Assembly (NCBI GenBank): GCA_019637635.1
Contig: JAHBVI010000001.1
Coordinates: 62,001 to 126,000, forward strand
DNA from: Anaerolineae bacterium
Lineage (GTDB): Bacteria > Chloroflexota > Anaerolineae > Promineifilales > Promineifilaceae
Direction of reading: 5' to 3'
Length of the DNA: 64,000 nucleotides
The position numbers and the translations under genes are program-made. Below the pieces are notes generated by a model. That model had not been told where the DNA came from and did no database searches. It worked only from the letters and a program-made list of their open reading frames with translations. Below are positions 31,864-39,199 of the stretch, piece after piece; within the stretch, counting starts at the first letter, position 1, and every line of letters begins with the position of its first letter.

Positions 31864-32853
31864 ATGAAACTCCGTATCCTGACCGCTGCCGAAGTCAAAC
31901 AAGCCCTGCCCATGGCCGCCGCCATTGCCGGGATGAAGTCGGCTTATGCGCAACTGTCGGCCGGGTTGGCGGTGGCCCCTTTGCGCGCCCATCTGGATAT
32001 TACCCCCCACCAGGGCGCCACGCTGGTAATGCCCGCCTATTTGCCCCAGGATGGGGCGTTGGCGGTGAAAGTGGTCTCCGTCTTCCCCCAAAACGCGCGG
32101 CGCGGCGAACGGGTGATTAATGGCCTGGTGCTGGTGCTTGACGCCGAAACGGGACGGCCGTCTGCCCTGCTGGAAGGCAGCGCATTAACCGCCATTCGCA
32201 CCGGGGCCGGTTCCGGGGCAGCTACGGATTTGCTGGCCCGGCCTGACGCACACGTGGTGGCTATCCTGGGCAGCGGCGTGCAGGCGCGTACCCAACTGGA
32301 GGCGGTTTGCACCGTGCGCGCCATCTCTGAGGTGCGGGTATACAGCCCCGACCAGACCCAGGCCGCCGCATTTGCGGCTGAAATGGCCGGAGTGGGGCCA
32401 ATTCCGGCTCATGTGCAGGTAATGCCAGATGCGGCAACGGCCGTGCGCGACGCCGATATTATTTGCGCGGCCACCACGTCACACACGCCGGTTTTTGACG
32501 GCCGTGATCTGAAACCGGGCGTACACATCAATGCCATTGGCTCTTACCAGCCCACCGTACAAGAAATTGACGCTGCCACCGTGCAGCGGGCGCTGGTCGT
32601 CGTAGACGCGCGTGAAGCGGCGTTGGCTGAGACCGGCGACCTTATCATCCCCATGCACCAGGGGTTGATCACCGCCGCCCACATCCACGCCGAGTTGGGG
32701 GAGATTGTGGCCGGGGTCAAAGACGGCCGTACCCACCCACAGCAAATTACCCTGTTCAAGTCGGTGGGCACGGCCGTGCAGGACGCCATCGCCGGGCGCA
32801 TTGCCCTGGCCAACGCCGTCCAAATGGGGCTGGGGACGCTGCTCGACCTCTAA
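31864..32853 (+). CDS. Ornithine cyclodeaminase/mu-crystallin family protein
   Basis: A 329-residue NAD(P)-dependent protein. The substrate-binding half shows [53 protein letters not shown] and [18 protein letters not shown]. The Rossmann motif is [16 protein letters not shown], followed by [20 protein letters not shown] and [15 protein letters not shown]. This family includes ornithine cyclodeaminase, alanine dehydrogenase and ketimine reductases; the sequence does not pick one. The start [10 protein letters not shown] at 31864 is favoured over an upstream one inside the repeat. It follows the liv genes, so a role in catabolism of an imported amino acid is possible. Confidence 0.85.
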   Translation: MKLRILTAAEVKQALPMAAAIAGMKSAYAQLSAGLAVAPLRAHLDITPHQGATLVMPAYLPQDGALAVKVVSVFPQNARRGERVINGLVLVLDAETGRPSALLEGSALTAIRTGAGSGAATDLLARPDAHVVAILGSGVQARTQLEAVCTVRAISEVRVYSPDQTQAAAFAAEMAGVGPIPAHVQVMPDAATAVRDADIICAATTSHTPVFDGRDLKPGVHINAIGSYQPTVQEIDAATVQRALVVVDAREAALAETGDLIIPMHQGLITAAHIHAELGEIVAGVKDGRTHPQQITLFKSVGTAVQDAIAGRIALANAVQMGLGTLLDL

Positions 32854-32901
32854 CTACCCTCCTAACTTCAACGCCGCAGCGCAACCAAAGTGTTGCCAAA
32901 T

Positions 32902-32946
32902 TTGACATTGTTTTTCTCTTGTCATCTGACAAAAATATGCTACATT
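32902..32946 (+). promoter_or_regulatory. Promoter-like region with palindrome TTGTCATCTGACAA
   Basis: The perfect 14-bp palindrome TTGTCA-TC-TGACAA occupies 32919-32932. TTGTCA (32919-32924) and TACATT (32941-32946) have 16-bp spacing and could be -35 and -10. The palindrome overlaps the spacer as an operator would. A second TTGACA is at 32902-32907. Confidence 0.5.
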
Positions 32947-32951
32947 AGGTT

Positions 32952-33186
32952 CTCAGAGTGGACACCCCTCTATTCGGAAGAGAAAGAAAAACGCATCATC
33001 TATACACAGTTCCCACAACCACGTAGTCTGGTTCATTGCTCCTCCCAAAGCAACAACCAGAACCTCTTATATGGTTCCGTGACCATCTCACATTACCTGA
33101 TCAACGTCTGTTCTCCATTACTTCATAGTATCACATCTAATTAGCCCACCCGGTTATTTATTAATCGCGGTGGGTTTTTGTTTTAT
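32952..33186 (+). ncRNA. Candidate short untranslated transcript ending in an intrinsic terminator
   Basis: Downstream of the promoter-like element there is a nested hairpin: CTGGTT/AACCAG at 33028-33033/33055-33060 enclosing TTGCT/AGCAA. GAACC/GGTTC follows at 33060-33077, and then the terminator at 33145-33186. Length would be about 235 nt. It contains no long open frame. It could also be an attenuated leader of the secreted-protein gene at 33519. No known family is recognised. Confidence 0.35.
33145..33186 (+). terminator. Intrinsic terminator
   Basis: CCCACC (33145-33150) and GGTGGG (33169-33174) form the stem, followed by TTTTTGTTTTATTT. It is 330 bp before the next start codon, so it ends a transcript from the gene-free region. 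Confidence 0.7.
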
Positions 33187-33420
33187 TTGCTCAAGCTCAC
33201 ACTGGGCAGTAGGCGGTCTCGTGACCAGGCCACCTGTTTGTAGCCCCGCTGAGTCTGGTTAGCAAAAAAGGATGTGACGCACCCGGCATTGTGCTGACAT
33301 CACTGTTGTGATGGTCAGTTGTGCTGCCAGATGGAAGATACCACAGCCCTGGCTGTGGGTTATCTTTGTGTTGCCCCTGGCAAGAGGCATACAAACAAAG
33401 TCCCCTTTCTGTGAGTATGC

Positions 33421-33430
33421 AAGGAGGTGA
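33421..33430 (+). promoter_or_regulatory. Perfect anti-Shine-Dalgarno complement upstream of the LVIVD gene
   Basis: AAGGAGGTGA lies 88 nt before the ATG at 33519, which has its own AGGAGG. A TTG five bases after it would start a four-residue reading (TTG AGT CAA GCA stop). It may be a leader peptide or ribosome standby site. Confidence 0.45.
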
Positions 33431-33518
33431 ATTTGAGTCAAGCATAAACAACTGTATAGGAACTATCCCCCATGTATTAGTAAAACTTTCTGCCTAAATC
33501 CACCAGGAGGAAAAGTCA

Positions 33519-35666
33519 ATGCAGAAGCAAGTCAATAACAACAGTACCCATATTTTAGATTCGCGTATTGCGTATCGAAAGCACATTTACCAGTTGACCC
33601 TGGCATTTGTCATGACCATCATCATCGCACTGGGGATGATCCCATCCCGCACGGCCGTCCAGGCTCATCCAGAGGGGGCGGGGTGTTATGATGCCGAAAC
33701 AGGTGAACTTCTCGATGAAGAATGTGAAGATGATCATTCGGGTCACGAACATGAGCATGGCGAAGGGGAAGGCGGATCGGGCATATTTGCTGACCCGGTC
33801 CCCGGTGAACCGGTTGATCTAGCCGTGACCACCTTCACATTCTCGAACAACATGACCCCATTGGGTTATTCACGGCGGACTGTGCCCACCAGCGGCGCAG
33901 GCAACAATTTCTACAACTCCGACCTGGCTTTCTGGGGCAATTATGCCTATCACGGCCACTATGACGGGTTTCGCATCATAGACATCTCCGACCCAACCAA
34001 CCCCACTCAGATCCTCAATTACACCGGCTGCGGTGCAAATCTGGGTCAGGGTGATATTGTTGTGTGGGAAAACCTGCTCATCCGTTCCTGGGATGCAACC
34101 GCCGGGGCTGCGACCCGATGTGCCGGTGAACTCGTTGGGCAAGGTTTCGAGGGGCTCAACATCTTTGACATCAGCGATCCGACGGCCCCTGTGCTTCTCC
34201 GCAATGTGCGCATGGCCTCGAACACCACCCCGCAAGGTTGTGGCTCGCATACCTTGACGCTCGTGCCCGATGTCGCCAGAGGCAATTTATACGTCTACTC
34301 TACCCCCTCAAGCGCTTCCTGCCCAGGCGTGGATATCGTCCGCGTCCCGCTGGCTGATCCGGCAAGCGCGGTCTATCTGCGGCGGGAGCCTGCGGGCCGC
34401 GCCTGTCACGATACGGGTGTCATTCTCGGTGATGTGAACCTCGTCGCCTGCGCCGGTGGGAACGGTTTGACCGTGTGGAGCATTGACCCAACCATTGATC
34501 CGCCGGCGGCAGGTTCTTTGGAGGACCCAATCCAACTGTATTCACGTTCGGTCACTGGCGTTACGGTCGGTCACTCCGCTGCCTTTACATTTGATGGCGA
34601 AGTGATCGTCTTCGGTCATGAACCGGGTGGTGGGTCACAGGCACAATGCCAGGCTGGAAGCTCAACGGTCAACAAGTCAATCTATTTCTTTGAGGCACGC
34701 ACGGGTGTCCAACTGGGCACTTTCCAGCATCAACGGCCGCAAACGAACCGGGAGAACTGCACCTGGCACAACTACAACATTGTGCCAACTGACCGCGGTT
34801 ATGTCTTTGTTTCCGGTAATTACCAATCCGGCATTTCCGTGGTGGACTTCACAAACCCGGCTGCGGCGACAGAGATCGCCTATGCCGACCCGGAACCACT
34901 TTCCCCCACCAGCCTCGTCCTCGGCGGTGACTGGTCAACCTACTGGTACAACGGCAATATCTTTGAAGCCGACATCCGGCGGGGTTTGATCGTTTGGGGA
35001 CTTGAAGATCGCCTGAACAGTGGCACACCTGTGCTGACGCACCTGAACCCGCAGACACAAGAGTTCTCCTTCCCGCTCGATACCACCCCACCCACGACTG
35101 AGGTGACCGGTGTTAGCGATGGCGCTATCTACACACTGGGTGAAGTCCCGGTTGCCGGCTGCCTTTCCACAGACAGCCAGTCCGGTGTGGCGCAGGAAGC
35201 GACACTTACCCTGGTGGGCGGCACGAATAACGGCGTAGGCAGCTTCACCGCGACGTGTAGTGGCGCTTACGATTGGGCTAATAATTTTGCATCCGACGCA
35301 GTGGCGCACTTCCAGGTCCACTACGGTGGGTTAAGTGGCTTCACGGCTCCCATCAATCCTGATAACTCCAGTGTATTCCGTCGTGGACAGGCCGTACCCG
35401 GCAAGTTCACCCTTGCCGGGGCAATGGCAAGCTATGACTTTAGCGCCTGGACAATCCAGAAGGTGAGCGTGGTTTGTGCTACCCTTGCCGAAGGTGAGGC
35501 TAGTGCGGTGGGGTCACTGGCTCCGTTCCGCTACGATGCAACTGAAGGTCAGTATATCTTCAATGCCGACTTCCGCAATCAGGCTGCGGGATCGTGCTGG
35601 AAACTGCGCGCAACGTTGGATAGTGGTCAGGTGTTCGACTCGGCCGTTTTCCAACTCATCCGGTAA
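33519..35666 (+). CDS. Secreted LVIVD-repeat protein with C-terminal PxKF domain
   Basis: A 715-residue exported protein. The membrane/signal segment is YQLTLAFVMTIIIALGMIPS near residues 28-45. An acidic His-rich stretch (ECEDDHSGHEHEHGEGEG) may bind metal. The central part is a beta-propeller of LVIVD-type repeats: YHGHYDGFRIIDISDPTNPT, then GFEGLNIFDISDPTAPVLL and SGISVVDFTNPAAATEI. The C-terminal PxKF domain has FRRGQAVPGKFTLAG and ends DSGQVFDSAVFQLIR. It has only one ACGGCCGT in 2.1 kb and softer codon use than its neighbours, suggesting transfer; PxKF fusions are best known from actinobacteria and other sludge bacteria. The function is extracellular and unassigned. Confidence 0.75.
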   Translation: MQKQVNNNSTHILDSRIAYRKHIYQLTLAFVMTIIIALGMIPSRTAVQAHPEGAGCYDAETGELLDEECEDDHSGHEHEHGEGEGGSGIFADPVPGEPVDLAVTTFTFSNNMTPLGYSRRTVPTSGAGNNFYNSDLAFWGNYAYHGHYDGFRIIDISDPTNPTQILNYTGCGANLGQGDIVVWENLLIRSWDATAGAATRCAGELVGQGFEGLNIFDISDPTAPVLLRNVRMASNTTPQGCGSHTLTLVPDVARGNLYVYSTPSSASCPGVDIVRVPLADPASAVYLRREPAGRACHDTGVILGDVNLVACAGGNGLTVWSIDPTIDPPAAGSLEDPIQLYSRSVTGVTVGHSAAFTFDGEVIVFGHEPGGGSQAQCQAGSSTVNKSIYFFEARTGVQLGTFQHQRPQTNRENCTWHNYNIVPTDRGYVFVSGNYQSGISVVDFTNPAAATEIAYADPEPLSPTSLVLGGDWSTYWYNGNIFEADIRRGLIVWGLEDRLNSGTPVLTHLNPQTQEFSFPLDTTPPTTEVTGVSDGAIYTLGEVPVAGCLSTDSQSGVAQEATLTLVGGTNNGVGSFTATCSGAYDWANNFASDAVAHFQVHYGGLSGFTAPINPDNSSVFRRGQAVPGKFTLAGAMASYDFSAWTIQKVSVVCATLAEGEASAVGSLAPFRYDATEGQYIFNADFRNQAAGSCWKLRATLDSGQVFDSAVFQLIR

Positions 35667-35714
35667 CGATCATCCGGTAACGGCAATTGGTTTAACTAAA
35701 CACCGTTGTAAATG

Positions 35715-35748
35715 ATATGGTGGGTGAACGGCCGTTCACCCACCATAT
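35715..35748. terminator. 34-bp perfect palindrome centred on AACGGCCGTT between convergent genes
   Basis: Left half ATATGGTGGGTGAACGG, right half its exact complement, followed by TTTGTTTG on the plus strand. It lies between the LVIVD gene and the convergent glycosyltransferase gene, where it can act as a two-way terminator. Confidence 0.75.
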
Positions 35749-35759
35749 TTGTTTGTGCC

Positions 35760-37007
35760 CTATTGAGCCACCTTTTCCACAAACTGCACGGCCGTGCCCA
35801 TCCCATCTTCCGCGCGCAATTTTTGGCCCAGGGCGGCAGCTTTTTGCTGCATGGCCGGGTCACGCACCAGGGCAGTGAGCGCCGCCGCCAGATTATCGGC
35901 CGTCAGCTTCTTTTGCGGGATTGCTTTGGGGCCAACGCCTAAACGGTACACACGTTCCCCCCAAAACGGTTGGTCGCCCAGAAAAGGGCAGATGAGCGTC
36001 GGTTTGCCGGCTCGCAGACCGGCAGCAGTAGTGCCCGCGCCGCCATGATGCACCACGGCGGCCATTTGCGGGAAGAGCCAGTCGTGTGGCGCTTCTTTTA
36101 ACTGGAAGATGCTTTCCGGCAAATCACCCGGTTGCAAACCGCCCCAGCCGGTTGCCAATATGCCGCGCTGCCCGGCCTTTTGCAGCGCCTCAACGGCGAT
36201 TGCCGCCAGTTTGTCCGGGTGTTTCCCGGCCATGCTGCCAAAGCCGATGTATACGGGCGGTGGCCCGGCCTGTAAAAAGGCGGTCAAATCGGCGGGTGGC
36301 TGCCAATCGTTTGGCTGCTCCAGAAACCAGTAACCGCCGGCCTGCACCGCCTCCGGCCAATCGGCGGGGCGGGGGATGAGGTGGTGGCTGATGCCATAGA
36401 GGGTGGGGGTGGTACGGCCGTCTGGCAGCCGCGTCTCGTTCAAGAAACGCCCCCGTTTGGGCAGCCCCAGCTCTTGCCGGAATGCGCCAATCACGTCAGC
36501 ATACGGCGCAGAAATCATGGGCACCATCCGGTACGTCAGCCGGTTAAACCAGCCGCCCAACGTAAAGTTGGTGATGGGCAGCGGAAAGGCGCGGGTGGGG
36601 GTATACATGGGCAGGGCCATGGTCAGGATGATCGGTTTGCCCAGTTTTTCGCCAATGTGGTAGCCGCTGAGCGTTTTGGGATGATAGATGATCACATCGG
36701 GCACACTGCTTTGCGCCGCCGCCCAGGCGTCCCGCACCATGCGGGCGATCATCGGTTTGACCAGGCTGATGGCTTTGAAAGCAGCGCCGCCGCCTTCGAT
36801 CATCGCCTTGCCTTCGGGCGTCTCCGTCAGCCGGATCATCTCGTCTTCCATCGGCAGGAAGGGGAGATGATGCGCTTCGACCATTTCCTGGAAGAGCGGG
36901 CCGGTGCAAATGGTCACGCTGTGCCCGGCTGCTTGCAGCCCTTTGCCCAGCGCCACATACGGCTGTACATCGCCGCGCGAGCCAATGGTTAAAATGAGGA
37001 TTTTCAT
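35760..37007 (-). CDS. GT1-family glycosyltransferase (UGT/sterol-glucosyltransferase-like)
   Basis: A 415-residue GT-B enzyme. The N-terminal half starts MKILILTIGSRGDVQPYVAL, diagnostic of UDP-glucose:sterol and macrolide-type GT1 enzymes. The C-terminal donor site shows PVYIGFGSMAGKHPDKLAAI, HDWLFPQMAAVVHHGGAGTTAAGLRAGKP and FLGDQPFWGERVYRLGVGP. The HHGGAGTT motif contacts the sugar nucleotide phosphates. The acceptor is probably a hydrophobic small molecule, for example a sterol-like, carotenoid or xenobiotic compound. It lies 30 bp downstream of a TetR regulator and is expected to be induced when TetR binds its ligand. Confidence 0.9.
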   Translation of the reverse strand: MKILILTIGSRGDVQPYVALGKGLQAAGHSVTICTGPLFQEMVEAHHLPFLPMEDEMIRLTETPEGKAMIEGGGAAFKAISLVKPMIARMVRDAWAAAQSSVPDVIIYHPKTLSGYHIGEKLGKPIILTMALPMYTPTRAFPLPITNFTLGGWFNRLTYRMVPMISAPYADVIGAFRQELGLPKRGRFLNETRLPDGRTTPTLYGISHHLIPRPADWPEAVQAGGYWFLEQPNDWQPPADLTAFLQAGPPPVYIGFGSMAGKHPDKLAAIAVEALQKAGQRGILATGWGGLQPGDLPESIFQLKEAPHDWLFPQMAAVVHHGGAGTTAAGLRAGKPTLICPFLGDQPFWGERVYRLGVGPKAIPQKKLTADNLAAALTALVRDPAMQQKAAALGQKLRAEDGMGTAVQFVEKVAQ

Positions 37008-37037
37008 GGTGTTCCTTATTTGGTACAGAAGGGACGA

Positions 37038-37682
37038 CTATCGTGTACCCATCCCAAATTGTAAGATGTGAATGGTCTGGTTGAAGAGGTCGGCGGCGGG
37101 TGAGTCAAAAAAGGAACGGCCGTCTGCCAACCGATCAGCCGCATTGCCTTCCACCCGGCTCAGCAGGTAACCACCCAACTCGGTAATGATGGTGTGGAAG
37201 ATAAACGCGGCCAACTCTTCGTCTATTTGGGCGTCAATGCTGCCCTGTGTCTTGCCCTGTGCTACCAGTTGCGCAAAAAATGTGTAGGCGCCGGCCCTGG
37301 CCTGCTGCATCAACTCCGTTGGTACAGCGCCGCTTTTCACCGCCCGGTAGCCAATCTGGCTGAGTTGGGGGTGTGCCAGTTCAAACTGGACGCCTGCCTG
37401 GGCCAGCCAGGCCAGATAGGTAAAAATATCCATATCCGCTTCTGGCGGCGGCGTTGCCAGGAATTGCGCCTTTTGCTGTGCGCCCAGCTCTAGCAGGTAG
37501 CGGTAGAGTTCGGCTTTGTCCTCAAAGTATTGGTAAAAGCTGCCTTTGGCGATGCCGGCCTGAGCCACAATCCGGGAAATCGAGGCGTTGGCGTAATCAT
37601 GACTGGCGAATTCGGCCAGGGCTATTTCCAGAAAGTGCTGCCGTTTTTCTTCGGGCAGGTTAAAAAAGGTTTCTTTAGGCAT
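37038..37682 (-). CDS. TetR-family transcriptional regulator
   Basis: A 214-residue regulator. The N-terminal HTH reads FLEIALAEFASHDYANASIS, RIVAQAGIAKGSFYQYFEDK and AELYRYLLELG, a clear TetR domain. The C-terminal ligand domain (about 65-214) is helical with no recognised subfamily. It is the first gene of a two-gene operon with the GT1 transferase. A near-perfect 32-bp palindrome 19 bp upstream of its start (37701-37732) is the likely autoregulatory operator. Confidence 0.9.
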   Translation of the reverse strand: MPKETFFNLPEEKRQHFLEIALAEFASHDYANASISRIVAQAGIAKGSFYQYFEDKAELYRYLLELGAQQKAQFLATPPPEADMDIFTYLAWLAQAGVQFELAHPQLSQIGYRAVKSGAVPTELMQQARAGAYTFFAQLVAQGKTQGSIDAQIDEELAAFIFHTIITELGGYLLSRVEGNAADRLADGRSFFDSPAADLFNQTIHILQFGMGTR

Positions 37683-37700
37683 TTTATCACCACAATAATT

Positions 37701-37732
37701 GTGACCGGCCAGTCATATGACCGACCGGTCAC
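37701..37732. promoter_or_regulatory. TetR operator, 32-bp near-perfect palindrome
   Basis: The halves GTGACCGGCCAGTCAT and ATGACCGACCGGTCAC are complementary at all but a few positions. It contains TGACCGACCGGTCA, a common TetR-type operator layout. It lies between the TetR start and the divergent RNA promoter at 37796-37823. Confidence 0.8.
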
Positions 37733-37795
37733 ATTCTACAGGATCAGAAATGAGTTTGTCAAGGGCTGTAACGCCACTGGTTCAATTTTGCCTAT

Positions 37796-37823
37796 TTGCA
37801 CGACCGATAAAATGCGGTATCAT
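37796..37823 (+). promoter_or_regulatory. Sigma70-type promoter of the candidate RNA
   Basis: TTGCAC (37796-37801), 16-bp spacer, TATCAT (37818-37823). The start of transcription would be about 37829-37831, exactly where the first long stem begins. Confidence 0.6.
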
Positions 37824-37860
37824 AGGAGCATTCTTATCCAATCAACAACACAAGGAAAAT

Positions 37861-37935
37861 ATGCGATGGGAAACCATCGTCACCTCCCCTAAAACTGGCA
37901 CAAAAGAAACGCGACTGGAACAACTGGTTGGATAA
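37861..37935 (+). CDS. Possible 24-residue small protein inside the candidate RNA
   Basis: ATG at 37861 with AAGGA five bases upstream encodes MRWETIVTSPKTGTKETRLE and four more residues (QLVG) to a TAA at 37935. The Shine-Dalgarno bases (37852-37856) are part of stem B, paired to TCCTT at 37957-37961, so translation would depend on opening that stem. There is no signal or membrane segment. It may be a real small protein, a leader peptide or chance; the RNA structure is the stronger signal. Confidence 0.3.
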   Translation: MRWETIVTSPKTGTKETRLEQLVG

Positions 37936-37980
37936 GAAGAGGGTGGCGACACCCCCTCCTTGTGTTGGTCAAAGCCCGGA

Positions 37981-38011
37981 ACGGCCGTCTTCACAGACGG
38001 TCGTTTTTTTT
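37981..38011 (+). terminator. Strong intrinsic terminator
   Basis: ACGGCCGTCT (37981-37990), loop TCAC, AGACGGTCGT (37995-38004), a 10-bp stem with one G-U pair, then eight T. The stem uses one of the ACGGCCGT elements. Confidence 0.9.
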
Positions 38012-38122
38012 GTGCCGAGATTAGTGGCTGATACCTGAGCATCAGAGCGCCTGCACTCGTTTGTTACCCACTGCGAAGAGTGTTATGATCTGTTGATATT
38101 CACCTGATCAGGTACGTGAGCC

Positions 38123-39199
38123 ATGATGATCGTAGACCAACTGGTAGTACAGCACCAAACACTGCGCAACAAAGCCGCTGAAACGCCGGAGGCTGTAGAC
38201 ATGAACGAAGTCATGGCGCTGATGGATCAGGTGCAGGCAGCCAGCGCCCACGTAGAAAACCCCCAGCAACGTGAACAACTGCAAGCCATTTTGTTCCACT
38301 GGAACGGCTATGTACACAGCCAGACCGGCGCTTTCCCCGGCATCCAATTAGCCGCTTTTTCACCACCGGCTGCTGCGCCCGGGCCGGAACGCACAGCGCG
38401 TGTCACCGCCGCTCCCCCCCCTGAGATCACCCTGCCGCGTGTGCATTGGTTGGTTTGGGTGGTGGCGGTGGTGCTGTTTGTGGGTGGGGCCATCATCGTG
38501 ATCTGGCCACTTTTGTCTGGCAATGAAGAAGCGGCGGCAGCGGCGCCCACTTTGCAAGCGGAGGCGGTTCACACGGCCGTTGCCGCCACCCAAACGACTA
38601 TTGCTTATGAAGCCACTGTCACCCGCGCCGTCATCGAACAAACGGCCAATGCCGCGGCGCTGTTGTTTGCCACCGCCACCAGCAGCGAAACGGCCGTCGG
38701 CGAGACGCCCCCACCCACCGGCCCCGTTGTGTATACCGTGCAGGCCGGGGACACGTTGTTTACCATTGCCCGGCGTTATGGGCTGACGCTGGACGAAATT
38801 ATGATCCTGAACGGTCTGACGACAGATGCGCTGGCTGTGGGACAGACGTTAACATTACCGCATCCGCTGCTGACGCCAGAGGGGGGCACGGCCGTGAACA
38901 ACACGGCCGTTACCGCTACACCCCCCCCCACCGCCACCCTCGCCCCCGGCCAACAACTGGCAGAGATGGTCGTGCGCGCCCCGGCGGCCAGCCTGTACAG
39001 CGGCCCCGGCGCTCAGTTCAGCAGCATCATGCCACTGGCGCGGGGCACTTTTGCCTATGCCGTTGGCCGCAGCCAGGCCGGCGACTGGTATCTGCTGCAA
39101 TTGGAAGATGGTGTCACTCGTGGCTGGCTGCCGGCCACCGATGTAGCCTTGCTTTACCCGGCTGTGCCCGACATCATTCCCGTCATTGTGGTGCCATGA
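38123..39199 (+). CDS. Membrane-anchored LysM and SH3-like cell-wall protein
   Basis: A 358-residue bitopic protein. The cytoplasmic N-terminus (1-108) is helical and proline-rich at its end. One membrane helix follows (VHWLVWVVAVVLFVGGAIIVIWPLL). Outside there is an Ala/Thr-rich linker, a LysM domain at about 203-246 (YTVQAGDTLFTIARRYGLTL, then LNGLTTDALAVGQTLTLP) and an SH3b-like domain at about 283-345 (VVRAPAASLYSGPGAQFSSI, then WYLLQLEDGVTRGWLPATDV). LysM binds peptidoglycan-type glycans. The ATGA at its end overlaps the next gene. Five ACGGCCGT sites encode TAV in the linker. Confidence 0.85.
   Translation: MMIVDQLVVQHQTLRNKAAETPEAVDMNEVMALMDQVQAASAHVENPQQREQLQAILFHWNGYVHSQTGAFPGIQLAAFSPPAAAPGPERTARVTAAPPPEITLPRVHWLVWVVAVVLFVGGAIIVIWPLLSGNEEAAAAAPTLQAEAVHTAVAATQTTIAYEATVTRAVIEQTANAAALLFATATSSETAVGETPPPTGPVVYTVQAGDTLFTIARRYGLTLDEIMILNGLTTDALAVGQTLTLPHPLLTPEGGTAVNNTAVTATPPPTATLAPGQQLAEMVVRAPAASLYSGPGAQFSSIMPLARGTFAYAVGRSQAGDWYLLQLEDGVTRGWLPATDVALLYPAVPDIIPVIVVP

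Larger units (their letters stand above)
32854..33518. other. 665-bp gene-free region with promoter, hairpins and terminator
   Basis: No coding sequence is convincing. The left part holds a promoter-like segment with a perfect operator-like palindrome. A hairpin-rich segment and an intrinsic terminator ending near 33186 follow. Then comes a further hairpin (CCACAG stem with CTGTGG at 33341-33358 inside AGATA/TATCT) and a perfect anti-SD sequence at 33421. Base composition is more AT-rich than the flanks. Confidence 0.6.
37830..38011 (+). ncRNA. Candidate structured small RNA with pseudoknot-compatible pairings
   Basis: Stem A pairs 37831-37844 with 37925-37938 (14 bp, one G-U). Stem B pairs 37846-37856 with 37957-37967 (11 bp, perfect). 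The two interleave, giving either a pseudoknot or two alternative folds. A hairpin at 37864-37879 is CGATGG-GAAA-CCATCG, and one at 37941-37954 is GGGTG-GCGA-CACCC; both have GNRA tetraloops. It ends in the intrinsic terminator at 37981-38011. Its length is about 180 nt, with its own promoter, and it is separate from flanking genes. It does not fit the consensus of SAM, ZTP, TPP, cobalamin, c-di-GMP, tmRNA, RNase P, 6S or SRP RNA as far as I can tell. Confidence 0.6.

Noticed and set aside
33187..33451. Minus-strand frames of 60-84 codons in the gene-free region
   Set aside because: No ribosome sites, no domain similarity, and they cross hairpins.
37830..38011. Known riboswitch (ZTP, SAM or c-di-GMP type)
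   Set aside because: The GNRA hairpins and interleaved stems look riboswitch-like, but the conserved core sequences of these classes are absent and no fitting gene follows directly.
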